Shown here piece by piece: positions 1 through 11,724 of a DNA stretch of 64,000 bases. Position numbers and translations under genes: made by a program. The DNA is from Prinsepia uniflora (taxonomy: Eukaryota; Streptophyta; Magnoliopsida; Rosales; Rosaceae), in NCBI GenBank assembly GCA_032719365.1, contig CM064861.1, positions 77,744,863-77,808,862 on the forward strand, written 5' to 3'. The stretch's first letter is position 1. Every line of letters starts with the position of its first letter. A model generated the notes under the pieces. The model was not told where the DNA came from and did not search any database. It saw only the letters and a list, made by a program, of their open reading frames with translations.

Positions 1-3000
1 ACCGGTCGGTCTCCAAGAGATAAACGCGTCGTCAAGGATGACGTCACTGAGGATGAGCTCTGGTGGGGAAGGTAATTAATAATATAATAACTCTCCTTTA
101 CTTTTTGACCACTATATATATGTAGGTAAAATTGTACTAAATGCCTCGACGAATTTTTTAGAATGACAATACCAACTAGGATTCATGTTGGTGTTTTCCA
201 CTTATAGGGGCTCACCTAACATTGAAATGGACGAGCATACTTTCATGGTCAATCGAGAAAGAGCTGTGGATTACTTGAATTCTCTGGACAAGGTTAGAAT
301 ATTTACATCTTTTGGAAAAGAAAGAATTGGTTTTTTAAAAGAAAACTAGATAGTGATGTTTGTGATGTGGATGATGGTATTTTGTTGTATTTTTCTCCAA
401 CTTGGCCAAATATCCATTGGGAGTAACTTGGCCAAATATCCATTGTGAGTAACTTGGCCAAATATCCATTGGGAGTAGCAAATTTGTTGTCGTCTGCGTA
501 ATTTCTTAGTTTTTTTGTTTTTTCCTTTTTCGTTTTCAGTTATCTGGTATTATGCATATTTACTCATACGAGTTTATTTTTAGCGGTCCTAACTCCTACA
601 AATATATCATGCTTATGTTGTAACTAGAATTAATGTTTAGTCAGACCTATATAGATAAAATATTAATTTAATTTTGTTTTGTGATATTGACCTATATAGA
701 TAAAATATTAATTTGATTTTGTTTTCTAAATCAATGAGATTTAAATTTAGGAGGTTTTTTGACAAGAAATAATGGTATCGAACATTTGATTTACAGGTAT
801 TTGTGAACGATCAGTTTTTGAACTGGGATCCGGAAAACAGAATCAAAGTGCGAATTGTCTCTGCCCGGGCTTATCACTCATTGTTTATGCACAACATGTA
901 AGTGAAAAAACATAAGCATTATGAACAAATTTGCTTTTGTCACAGCAGTACTATAGGTTTCTGTATACCTTCTTCTCCATTGGGGTAAGTCCGCCAGATA
1001 AGTCCTCTTCCCGTTCGCATACAATAATCTTGTTCGAGTATTATCTATCATCTTCATCCGTGAGTAGATGATTTTAGTCTCGGATAAAACAAAGGTAGGT
1101 GCAAAAATGTGTATTAGCTTAGTGTACAATTGGATAACTGGGTGGGTGGCAGGTGTATCCGACCCACTCCTGAAGAGCTGGAGAATTTTGGTACTCCGGA
1201 CTTCACTATATACAATGCTGGGCAGTTCCCGTGTAATCGTTACACACACTACATGACATCCTCAACTAGCATAGATCTGAATCTTGCTAGGAGGGAAATG
1301 GTCATCCTCGGCACCATGTACGCCGGGGAAATGAAGAAAGGTCTTTTCAGTGTCATGCATTATCTTATGCCTAAGCGACAAATCCTCTCCCTGCATTCTG
1401 GCTCCAATATGGGGAAAGATGGAGATGTTGCTCTCTTCTTTGGATTGTCAGGTATAGTATCGATAAAATCGTGGTAATCGTGGTGGCTCCTGCAACTGCC
1501 ATAACATATATATGTCCCCTCCTACTCTGTCTCACCATCCTTGTTGTTTAATTAAACATGTTCTGATAAATAAATCAAATATGAATTTTAATTGTTTCTA
1601 ATGAATACTATATGTCTTTATTTTGTGTTTAATTTTAAAAATTAGGTACCGGAAAGACGACTCTATCTACGGATCACAACAGGTACTTAATTGGAGATGA
1701 TGAACATTGTTGGACCGAGAATGGTGTGTCAAATATTGAAGGTGGTTGTTATGCCAAGTGTATTGATCTTTCAAGGGAGAAAGAGCCTGATATTTGGAAT
1801 GCCATCAAGTTTGGAGCTGGTAATATATCTTGTTGATTTCTTATATTTGTACGTCGGTATGATAGAATCAAGATGATGAACAAGTAGTACTTCTTTGTTT
1901 GGTCTGGTTTCCAATTCAACTCGGACTGATTGAGATCATCTTTGTTGGTAGTGCTGGAAAATATCGTATTTGATGAGCATACACGAGACGTGGACTATAC
2001 TGACAAATCTGTTACTGGTAAATGTCACTTGTTTATTCATCTGAGAATGTATCAGTCCTATGGAGGTTGAATTCAGTTATTTAGATTTAACTGATAGTAC
2101 CGCAGACGAGTTTGTTGAGCTGTTTTTCTTGTGGTTGCAGAGAACACCCGTGCAGCCTACCCCATCGAGTACATCCCCAATGCAAAGATACCGTGTGTCG
2201 GACCACATCCAAACAACGTCATTCTGCTGGCTTGTGATGCATTTGGTGTGCTCCCGCCTGTAAGCAAGTTAAACCTCGCACAGACCATGTACCATTTCAT
2301 CAGTGGCTACACTGCACTGGTAAGTTCGATAAATTTGGGTTTCTAAAGAGCAAAAACCCAAATGGTTGTGTTTAAACTTAAGAAATTAGGCTTCTTACAT
2401 TTGACTGAGCTGGGTTTCGAAAATTTTAGGTTGCTGGAACTGAAGATGGTATTAAGGAGCCAACGGCAACATTTTCAGCTTGCTTTGGTGCAGCATTTAT
2501 AATGTTGCATCCTACTAAGTATGCAGCAATGCTGGCTGAGAAAATGCAGAAGCACGGTGCGACGGGATGGTTGGTCAACACTGGCTGGTCCGGTGGAAGG
2601 TATGTGCGCATTTAAGTATTTGATTATCATCTATTCATAAACAATATTAACAATCATTGTTGATGAAAAAATCTGAACCAAAAAAACATCTTCCTTTTTT
2701 TGCAGCTACGGATCAGGAAAACGCATTAAGCTGCCCTACACCCGGAAAATCATTGATGCGATCCACTCTGGAAGCCTCTTAAACACCGAGTACAAGAAGA
2801 CTGAAGTGTTTGGACTTGAAATCCCCACTGAGGTCGAGGGAGTGCCTTCAGAAATACTGGATCCAGTCAACACTGTAAGTTAATTTTTTTCTTTTCCTTA
2901 TCCCTTTCGCCTATTGATTCCCTGGTTACGTCTTGGCCTGCCTTTCTAGTATGAAAATGGAATTGAACTGAATTAAATTGAATACGCTGTTGCAGTGGTC

Positions 3001-3139
3001 GAACAAGAATGCATACAATGAGACATTGCTGAAACTTGGCGGGCTCTTCAAGAGGAACTTTGAGACCTTCACAAACTACAAGATTGGGAAGGACAACAAG
3101 CTCACTGAAGAGATCCTTGCGGCTGGTCCAAATTTCTGA
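1..3139 (+). CDS. PCK: PEP carboxykinase (ATP), PEPCK-a copy 1, 3' part
   Basis: ATP-dependent phosphoenolpyruvate carboxykinase, a cytosolic enzyme converting oxaloacetate + ATP to PEP + CO2 + ADP. The window opens inside exon 3. Exons: 1-71, 208-292, 797-897, 1153-1451, 1646-1819, 1952-2017, 2141-2319, 2430-2599, 2706-2874, 2996-3139; all have GT-AG borders and compatible phases, giving the last 485 residues. Visible motifs: the P-loop GLSGTGKTT split between exons 6 and 7, the Mg-binding stretch LIGDDEH, and the ENTRAAYPIEYIPN segment. One oddity: the SGCNMG motif before the P-loop reads SGSNMG (TCC at 1403-1405), while the other three PEPCKs here keep Cys. The P-loop itself is intact. The 5' exons lie outside the window, so completeness is unknown. 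PEPCK-b follows 1.4 kb downstream in the same orientation. Confidence 0.95.
399..478 (+). repeat. Three 26-bp tandem repeats in PEPCK-a intron 4
   Basis: The unit AACTTGGCCAAATATCCATT plus six more bases occurs three times head to tail with one substitution. Further along the same intron (about 643-728) a 45-bp unit containing GACCTATATAGATAAAATAT occurs twice. Both arrays recur in the second PEPCK-a copy at about 28778-28857 and 29022-29107. Confidence 0.9.
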
Positions 3140-4449
3140 AGCCTTGGCAGAAAAGAAGAAGGAAAATACTATTTCTGGTAAAGTTTGGGGGGTCAAGGAA
3201 ATTAGAGGAAATAAGAATTGGATAGATTTAGAAGTCATATTGTTTTTCTATAGATATGAAAAATATGGTTCGTGTACTTTAACTTCTATTCCACTATAAT
3301 CAAAGGAGCTTGATGCTCTCCATTTCTCATTCCCATTGTCGTCAAATTTCGTGATGTTCAAGTAAAATTTTGTCAAATTTAACTTTGTTAGAGTTAACAT
3401 GAATCTACTCAAGTCCGTGTTGTAAAATTCGGGACTAGAGCATAACCGCCCCAGTTTTGGGCCCTAGGAAACGCCACTCAGAGGTAACAAGTTAGATGGT
3501 TGGACGACTTCTTTTTATTTTCAATTTTATGATAGAATAAGAATTTATAGGTTTAAGTTTAATTCAGATAATCTATTCTATATCTTACTTTTTTTTTTCT
3601 TTTGTAGGTTTATATTATGTTTTTTATTTTATTTTATGAAAATTTATGTTATGTTTTTTAAACTTCTATTTTGCACATTTATATATCCTAATATTATTGT
3701 TTTCTTTGGGAAGTACTCATTGTTATAAAATTATATGAAAATATTCTTAATAATGGACATTTTTAATTTTGATTAAACATGCATCGTCCAAGTTCTAGAC
3801 CCCAATTCTGTTGTCCGATTACTGACTAGCGCGTTTTAGAACACTCGTTCGACTTAATTTAAACATGTACCAACTGAAACCTCAAAAAAAAAAAAAAACA
3901 AGGCATTTTTCGAGTCACCACCATGGTTCAAAAAAAATTTAAAGAAATTCTGGATACAAGTAGCCGACCTCGAGTCTTCCCCACTTGGCACTTCCCAGTG
4001 AATGAATCTTATTTATTAACCGATAATACCTTGTGAATGAATCTTCCTTTTGGGGTTTGAATTTTGAAGCCAAGACTGATTAAACAAACCGTTTCCCCGT
4101 TTTGACTGCTCTTATTGATCAAATAATCCACTAAAACGAACTGCCACCCTGACTCCTTGTTAACTAAGCTACCTAAGACTGATTAACCATCAGCTTTAAG
4201 TGTAACCGAATCTTGTTGACTCTCCTGAATACAGGACTTGAGATTACAGTTTCTCACCTAAATTAATAACATTTTATCCATTTGGTTCTACCTTAATCCT
4301 AATCTTCCTATAATTAGAAGAGTCAATTTAGGGATTCATTCAACGCCAAAACCAATTTTTTTTTTACGTGTCATTCATACACCATGCAATTTATCTTTTC
4401 CACATGTTTTATCTTAATTTAACTCTATTCTTTTCCACACAAAAATCAC
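3140..4449. other. Intergenic spacer between PEPCK-a and PEPCK-b
   Basis: AT-rich DNA with the PEPCK-a 3' UTR at its left and the PEPCK-b promoter at its right. It has a poly-A run near 3884-3898 that is three bases shorter in the second copy, and no ORF resembling a gene. Most differences between the two 10.6-kb copies cluster at 3431-3515. Confidence 0.7.
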
Positions 4450-4457
4450 TATAAAAG
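4450..4457 (+). promoter_or_regulatory. TATA box of PEPCK-b
   Basis: TATAAAAG lies about 90 bp upstream of the PEPCK-b ATG, a normal plant core-promoter spacing. The same motif stands at 32823-32830 before the second copy. Confidence 0.6.
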
Positions 4458-4543
4458 CATATAGATCGCACAGAAAAATGTACAAGCTTTGATCATTCTC
4501 TCGTTAAGGATATTGAACCATCTTTGCTGTTCGTAATTCGAAA

Positions 4544-7415
4544 ATGGCTTTCGGAGAGACTGAGATTCAAAAATCTGAGGTTTGTTTCAGTAAATTGTCG
4601 TCTAAATTTTTTCCATTACTTATATTTGGTGGTTTCAATTTGATATATATACTGAGTTTGGAAAAATTAACTTGGATGAAATGAAGGGTGTGAAAGGAGG
4701 GGTTCAAGGTATCAAGAGTGATCAAGCCTTTAAGGTTGAAAATGTGCCACAAAGCCATTTTGCTCCCACTATTTGCGTTGGTGACAGTACCTTAAAGTTC
4801 ACTAATGTCCTCTACAACCTCACTCCTGCTGGTAGAAAACATAACATTCTAACATTATTTCTTTGCTACAATTATCGATTTCAGATTTACGGTTTGATAA
4901 TAACGAAGTTTCAGATAATGTTAATAATTTAGAAATATAAGCTTCCAAGTCCTTGACATTTTCATTGCATCCAGAGCTGTATGAGCATGCCCTGCAGCAC
5001 GAGCAAGGGTCGTTCATAACCTCGACTGGCGCCCTAGCAACTCGATCCGGGGCCAAGACCGGCCGATCTCCAAGAGATAAACGGGTTGTCCAGGATGATT
5101 CTACCACGGATGAGCTTTGGTGGGGAAAGTAAGTCTAACTCCCCCCTCACTTGCACTTTATTTTTAAATTTACGAGCATTATTTTTTACTGATCACTTTT
5201 GTCAATGACTTCTCTAATAGAATTAAATCCTACACTTAACATCGGTAATTTAACTTTAATTTTTGGTTGGTGGGATATAGGGGCTCACCCAACATTGGAA
5301 TGGACGAACATACCTTCATGGTTAACCGGGAAAGAGCTGTGGATTACTTGAATTCTTTGGACAAGGTTAATTTTCTATTTTTCGTTTCAATCGTCTTTGT
5401 TCATCATCCTTCCTCATAATAAAAAAATAAATAATAATAATGGTCTTGAATTGTTGATTTATTACAGGTCTTTGTGAATGATCAATTCTTGAACTGGGAT
5501 CCAGAAAACAAAATCAAAGTGCGAATTGTCTCTGCGAGAGCTTATCACTCATTGTTCATGCATAACATGTAAGTGAAACCCACGTGCAAATCACATATGA
5601 ACAAAATGTTCATACATTACGTGTTTCTCTAAACTCCAAATCAATGGTAGGTGTATCCGACCCACTTGTAAGGAGCTGGAGAACTTTGGTGCTCCGGACT
5701 TCACCATCTACAACGCGGGGCAGTTCCCCTGCAATCGTTACACTAACTACATGACATCCTCCACTAGCATTAATATCGATCTTGCTAGGAAAGAAATGGT
5801 CATCCTTGGAACCATGTACGCCGGGGAAATGAAGAAGGGTCTCTTCAGTCTCATGCATTATCTCATGCCTAAGAGACAAATCCTTTCCCTTCACTCTGGC
5901 TGCAACATGGGGAAAGATGGAGATGTTGCAATTTTCTTTGGATTATCAGGTAATAATCATACCTGATGATCGCGGAGCACGTGTTGAGAAGCTAGTTTAG
6001 TACTGATCAATGAACACAATTTTCTTTTACTTGTAATTAGGCACCGGAAAGACAACATTGTCTACCGATCATAACAGGTTCTTGATCGGAGACGATGAGC
6101 ACTGCTGGGGTGAGAATGGCGTGTCGAACATCGAAGGTGGCTGCTATGCCAAGTGCATTGATCTCTCTGGGGAGAAAGAGCCTGACATTTTCAATGCCAT
6201 CAAGTTTGGTGCTGGTAATATACATGACTTCAATTTCTTGTAGTGTATGAGAAAGAGTTCAACTTCGATTGCACTACAGAAATGATGGACTGATTCTTAT
6301 TGGCAGTGCTAGAGAACGTTGTGTTTGACGAGCATACACGACTTGTGGACTACGCAGACAAATCTGTTACAGGTAAATGTAACTCATTCATCAAAATTTC
6401 CGTGTACCTAAAGAGGATGAAGAAGAAATTTGAAGTATCCATTTTCCTGTTGTGGTTGCAGAGAACACTCGTGCAGCCTACCCCATCGAATACATCCCCA
6501 ACGCGTTGATCCCGTGCGTTGGCCCTCACCCGAAGAATGTGATCCTTCTGGCTTGTGATGCATTTGGTGTCCTGCCACCTGTGAGCAAGCTGAGCCTGGC
6601 ACAGACCATGTACCACTTCATCAGTGGCTACACTGCCCTGGTAAAAATTTCAACTGTTTTCAATTTTACCTCTGGTAAAAGTCAATATATTGGGGATGTT
6701 ACACATTAGTTTACTAAACCAATTGCGGGAAATGTTTAGGTTGCCGGAACTGAGGAGGGTATCAAGGAGCCACAGGCAACATTCTCAGCCTGCTTTGGTG
6801 CTGCATTTTTAATGCTACATCCTACCAAGTATGCAGCAATGTTGGCTGAGAAGATGCAGAAGCATGGCGCTACCGCATGGCTCGTTAACACTGGCTGGTC
6901 TGGTGGCAGGTGACCATACACGCATTCAAACATTAACAACATTCATAACATTACAATACAGGGTTTAAGGTAGCTTACACATTTATCTGAATTCTGAACC
7001 AAATTACATTTTATATGTTTCAGCTATGGATCAGGAAGCAGGATTAAGTTAGCCTACACAAGGAAAATCATCGATGCCATTCACTCCGGGAGTCTCTTAA
7101 CTGCGCAATACAAGAAGACTAAAGTGTTTGGACTTGAGATCCCTCATGAAGTTGAGGGGGTGCCTCCAGAAATACTTGATCCAGTGAACACTGTAAGTCA
7201 GGCTTCACAATATATATTTGACCTCCTTCGTTTTTGGTCAGGCTTTCTAATTTTTGAATTCGGGCTTTAAGTGGTCGGACAAGGATGCATACAATGAGAC
7301 ACTGGTGAAGCTGGCTAGGCTGTTCAAGAACAACTTTGAGACTTTTACCAACTACAAGATTGGGAAGGACAACAAGCTCAGTGAAGAGATCCTTGCAGCT
7401 GGCCCTAATTGCTGA
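4544..7415 (+). CDS. PCK: PEP carboxykinase (ATP), PEPCK-b, short N-terminus, copy 1
   Basis: A second ATP-dependent PEP carboxykinase. Exons: 4544-4579, 4657-4831, 4975-5128, 5281-5365, 5468-5568, 5651-5949, 6041-6214, 6307-6372, 6462-6640, 6740-6909, 7024-7192, 7272-7415; phases close to 583 residues. From exon 3 on, exon lengths equal those of PEPCK-a, so the two arose by gene duplication. The catalytic core is intact: SGCNMG, P-loop GLSGTGKTT from about residue 281, LIGDDEH, ENTRAAYPIEYIPN. It is about 98 residues shorter at the N-terminus. The extension found in PEPCK-a (CHDDS...IDELHSLQKKKSAPTTP), the region phosphorylated in other plant PEPCKs, is absent and replaced by a 12-residue first exon (MAFGETEIQKSE) plus a divergent stretch. 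The exon 2 acceptor (after ACTGAG at 4656) was chosen by frame; AAG at about 4683 also works and would give a protein shorter by roughly nine residues. Confidence 0.88.
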
Positions 7416-7781
7416 TCAATGTGACAAAGCTCTGGAGAAGCAAGTTTTGTCAAATGGGTAGTTGGTAAACCCATGGACATGCAGAAGAGAAATGTTATTC
7501 CCATTCGCACCGAGACAATTTTACTAGTTCAAATAACAATTTAGGTGAAACAGGGCCAGCTTTTTTATTTTATTTTTTTCTTTTTGTTTTGGCAAAGTTA
7601 GTTGGTATGGTTGGTGCATTGTTTTCACGGTGACCTTGTACATTTCGTATTTCAATTTAATCATATTTGTTAATAAAAAGAAGAATTTCACAAAAGTTTA
7701 AGTTATGCTTATGGGTTTTCCGAGCAAACTAGAAACAACAGTAAACAAGCATCCCCGATTGGCCTCCTAATCCTATAACAA
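7416..7781. other. Convergent 3' regions of PEPCK-b and the DUF7795-like gene
   Basis: A 366-bp gap between two stop codons facing each other. It holds the PEPCK-b 3' UTR with a poly(A) signal and presumably the 3' UTR of the minus-strand gene. No other gene is visible. Confidence 0.7.
7672..7677 (+). terminator. Poly(A) signal of PEPCK-b, copy 1
   Basis: AATAAA lies about 255 bp after the stop in an AT-rich context; the equivalent in the second copy is 36045-36050. Confidence 0.5.
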
Positions 7782-10430
7782 TCAGGGAATAAGTTTCCAA
7801 GCACGTCTCATAACTTCGTCATCTATGAAAGGACGTAAAGACCACATCAGGCAGTAGGTCTCTAGTTCTCCTGAAGACGACTTGAGATTTAGAGCAGAGA
7901 CAACCTTCTCCTGAAACAAGTTTTGACATTGGATGTTCCTAAAGTTCACAAAGAAGTAACCAAATGACAGGAAAGGAGGAGGAGGTTAATACCTGCATAT
8001 TATAGTCTTGCTTGGCCATACTGTAAATGATCCCCATCAGAACAGCATAATCAGTAACTGCACTTCTTTTGTGACGGGATGCCATGATTTCCTTCTGAAC
8101 AATTAGTTTAGCATCAGTACTATGCCATTGTAAATATTATCGACCACGAGATGTCAAAACTAAGAATTTGTAAGATTTTTTCTGAAAAATATACAAATCT
8201 GAACTAGGTATTACATACTTCTAAGTGACGAACATTCAGAAAGAACAAGAAGGAAAAAAGAATAGACATAAGAGAAATTTCTATCAAATATCTTAGAGCT
8301 CAAAAGACATAAATCTGTTGTATCTAAAAGACTTTTTCTCTCTCTTAATCATCTAGATTTTGAATAGACAGAAATACTGCATTCACAACTTTTATCTGAT
8401 ACTCTTTTTGTATTTGACACCATTTCATGCTTGACGAGAAAATGAAAGCAATGAAAAGCTTATAAAATTAAAGGATAGTTTGGAAAACAAGGAGGATCAA
8501 AAGAGGCCCGCATTTTAAGAAAAACTGCTATGCGGGTGGGTTCTTGATTGTTCTAAGAAAAATATATTAAAAATATAAAACTAATTATTATATAAGATTT
8601 TGATATACAGAATTGTACTAAGAAGTTCGTACTTGAGCAAGATAATTGAACGGCGTCTGACCAAATTTGATCACCAATTTTCAGATTAAAACTTGCTAAT
8701 TATGTATGAGAAAGGGCGGAAACTTTTGACTGGAATACTAGCTTGCTACATAAGGACAAGAGATATGATGCAAATTTGTGGATCAGAGGCATGCATCAAA
8801 ATTTCATGGAATACTCTCATTAGTTAGAGAATAAAAGAAGCAAAAAATTTGTGAACAAGGAGTCCTCTAAAACAGAAATATAGAAAGACCTACAAACTCA
8901 TATGTCATATCTACAAGGAAAGAGATACAGCGGCTCAGTATGCAGTAACAATAAATACCACAAAAAATCTAGAATATGACTACTTTTCAATCTTAAAATA
9001 ATAAAAAATGCAAACTCCTAAACTTTGAAGCTATGGAGAAGTATGCACATTGAAACTAACCTTAACAAAATCCCAAGTATGGAATTATCTGATGAATGTA
9101 ATGATATATCCAAAGGAGTGCTAATTATAGATTCAAGTATGAATAGTCGGAAAAATTCCTTGAATGGGTACTACTAAACAAAGACAAGATACACAACTGA
9201 ACAGAATATACAATCATCAAAATATTCATTGGAAAATTAGTAGCAACAAAAACGACCTTGTCATCAGTATTTGCTTCTTCGTCCAACCTTTCAGCACAAC
9301 TGTCATCCTGGAAGGGGGGTGAATTTCGCATTGCAGATTGCATTGCACCAGTTGCATCCTCCACAAGGCATCTGAGTTCATTTAGTATGCTTTTTCCTGC
9401 AACAAGCATTGCATATTTTTAATCTAAAATTTCAAAAGTACATCAAGTAGGAGATTGCGCATAAAAGAAATATGCATTAGGCGTAAAAAAAGGTATTGCA
9501 ATAATTATAAAAGACACTAGATAAGAAAGCACTAATAATATGAACATATAATATAGCTTATTGATGTAAAGACCACACCACTTCACTTTCCATTTTAACA
9601 AGACTCCTTTCTGGTGCGTAACTGGAAAAATAAATGATGATAATTATAGGAATAGATGTACCTTTACTTAAATAGTCACAAAGTCCAAGTTCGCTTGCAT
9701 GCACTTCTAACGAGCATTTTACACATGTAAAAGAAAAATATCAGGCTCCGGCCAATAAATATCAGAAAGGAATGTGAAGATCAAACGAATAGAATGTAAA
9801 GGTTACAACTTACTCCAACTATTTCAAGTGAATTTTATATTGATAACAGCTTTAATACAGAATTAAGTATAGTTTCTTTAAAGTTCTATAACCCTTTTGT
9901 TAACAAAGCTGTAATGAACCCGGGAGAATAAACACTTACACTTACTTATACTTCGCCTGCCATCATCAGTGTTGATGCATCCAGCTTCAATATACGATTT
10001 AACCCTCTTTGTCTCATTAGCTAGGATTATGTTTTTGACCAACTGTGATGTCTCATCTATGAGAGGCCGTCGAATAAACTCTAAAAAAGCGTAACAATTT
10101 CACTGATAACATAGAAACAAACTTCATCTAGGTGCGGATAACAACTCAATAACCATCGCCTAAAACGCTTACCAAGGCCCTGCTGAAAGCCAACGAGTAA
10201 TGTGCTTCCCACGGCCACTAATTCATCAAACTTGGTGACACTGCCACAATGATGAAGTTAAAAGATCTCCCAAGATGAAAAATGCATTGAAGAAGATCAT
10301 CATGTCAATAAACGGTGAATTGCTGCCAGTAAAGGTGGAAAGTTAAGCAAAATCATAGAGGCGGAGATTACCTGACCATGAAATCCTTGAACAAGTTGAA
10401 AACTTTCTCTTCTAATTCTGAATTCAACAT
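7782..10430 (-). CDS. DUF7795-like protein of unknown function, copy 1
   Basis: Exons in transcript order: 10430-10372, 10240-10173, 10080-9946, 9706-9662, 9396-9257, 8094-7993, 7910-7782. All junctions are GT-AG and phases close to 225 residues. The protein starts MLNSELEEKVFNLFKDFM, continues VTKFDELVAVGSTLLVGFQQ, has a charged helical middle (FIRRPLIDETSQLVKNIILA, then GKSILNELRCLVEDATGAMQ), a probably disordered acidic segment in exon 5, and a C-terminus ending MRRAWKLIP. I recognise the pattern as an uncharacterised plant family usually listed as DUF7795; no reaction is known and I propose none. There is no signal peptide or membrane segment in this frame; a hydrophobic ORF in another frame over exon 1 is a shadow. 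The 5' flank is cut by the duplication junction about 170 bp upstream of the ATG, so this copy keeps little of its own promoter. Confidence 0.72.
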
Positions 10431-10595
10431 CAGAAAGAACTGGAGAACTAAGAAGGACAAGAGAAGAAGGCAGAAGAAGAAGTGAAGAGAACCAAAGGGA
10501 GCCAAAGAAGCAAACTGAGAGGTAAGACACCATTTTATATGAACTAGAAGTAAGAAACTTGTGAAAGATTGATATCAAACATTGGACGCGAGATG

Positions 10596-10602
10596 GCCCA
10601 AA
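10596..10602. other. Duplication junction with 7-bp microhomology
   Basis: The heptamer GCCCAAA is shared by the end of the gene block (38969-38975 in the other copy, where native sequence continues) and the start of the LTR fragment (21795-21801, where different sequence precedes). Only one heptamer remains at the joint, as expected for microhomology-mediated end joining or template switching. Confidence 0.8.
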
Positions 10603-11474
10603 CTGCCACCCAAAACCTTCCTAACAACCTAAAAACCAATTCCTAATCACTCAAAACGGCCCATAATGCAAGAAATTGAAAATAGGAAAATTTGGGCCAA
10701 AACCGATACCTTCACGGTTCCATGGCCGCCGTGCACGGTGGAGCCGTCCTGGGCCGGCCACCACGTCCTCACCATCCTCACTTCACTCTGTCCTCAGTCC
10801 TAGCCGCATGGGAGGGGTTGGATGGGTTTTGGATGGTTGGGTGAGATCGGGTAGCAGGGAGAAAAACAAAGGAAATGAAGATGATCGATGCAAATGGGAG
10901 GTGAGATGCATGAATATGTTTAGCTGGGAAATGGATGGGTGACACTTGTCACTCATCCATTGGGCCTCCATAAATATCTGGGCCCCACTAGAGTCCAAAC
11001 GTTAGTTCGTTTCGTAATTCGTACAATAGTGCACTTGAACTTCCGTGAACCGTAACTTCGCCGTCGAACGTCCGAATTCGACGTGCCGCCTGTCTACGGA
11101 TTCGTATCATCTCCATCTACGTAACGGTCTTTGGCCCTCGACCATTGGACCTCTCGATCAAAAAGTCAACATTTGCCCCTTTTTAACCAAAATTACCAAA
11201 ATGCCCCTAAACTTCCGAACGTCATAACTTCCTCCTCGAACGTCGGAATTGAAAGTCCCACCTGTCTATGAACTCGTGACGTCATGAACTACGTCACGGT
11301 CATCGGTCAAAGTTCATTTGACCGTCCGATTGAAAAGTCAACGTTTTGCCACCACTAGGGGCAAAACGGTCATTTCGCATCGTTCGTCCGATTTAGCCTA
11401 ACTAATCACCGATTAACCTCACTAATCGTGATTAGTCACTAATCTAATCATGAAATTCAGGACGGGTCGTTACA
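10596..11474 (-). repeat. Inverted gypsy LTR fragment (copy X)
   Basis: Read on the minus strand from 11474, the sequence begins TGTAACGACCCGTCC and for about 400 bp parallels the start of the LARD LTR at 11725 (same order of CCGTTTTGCCCC, GTTGACTTTT, GTGACGTAGTTC and CAGACAGG motifs). It is therefore the 5' part of a related LTR in opposite orientation. A near-identical copy lies at 21795-22673. It is cut on the left by the duplication junction. Confidence 0.75.
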
Positions 11475-11719
11475 AGGTGTGTGAGGGAACCTGTGTGTGT
11501 GTGTGAGTGTGAGTGTCTGTGGAAAATAGAGAAGAATCGAGGTGGTGGTGTTGTTGTGTTGTGATCAAATCCGTGAATTGAACCCGTGGTGGTGTCGAGA
11601 GGCCTGAGGGGAGTCGAGCAGGCACGGTGGAGCTCACGGTGGCGACCAGGAGGCAAGTAATTTCTCTTCTTCCTCTATATGCTCTGTTTTGACGTTTTGG
11701 TTCAAACGTTAAGTCGTGG
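11475..11719 (+). repeat. Older LTR fragment with GT-rich run, split by the LARD
   Basis: It holds a short (GT)n/GTGA microsatellite near 11490-11520 and then GC-rich sequence ending in the LARD target site. The sequence resumes at 21247, and the uninterrupted counterpart is 22674-23259. No gene is recognised. Confidence 0.7.
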
Positions 11720-11724
11720 CATTT

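Larger units (their letters stand above)
1..10602 (+). repeat. Segmental duplication, left copy
   Basis: This block matches 28380-38975 almost base for base, introns and intergenic DNA included. The offset is 28,379 at the start and 28,373 after two 3-bp indels near 3507 and 3885. Differences seen by eye: about 525, 1404, 1443, a cluster near 3431-3470, 6622, 7652 and 8208, so roughly 99.9% identity. The left boundary is outside the window; the right boundary is a sharp switch to LTR sequence at 10596-10602. It carries PEPCK-a (partial), PEPCK-b and a DUF7795-like gene. Confidence 0.95.

Noticed and set aside
10300..10578. Hydrophobic minus-strand ORF suggesting a signal-peptide protein
   Set aside because: It overlaps exon 1 of the DUF7795-like gene in another frame; only the other frame gives splice-compatible phases and the family-like sequence.
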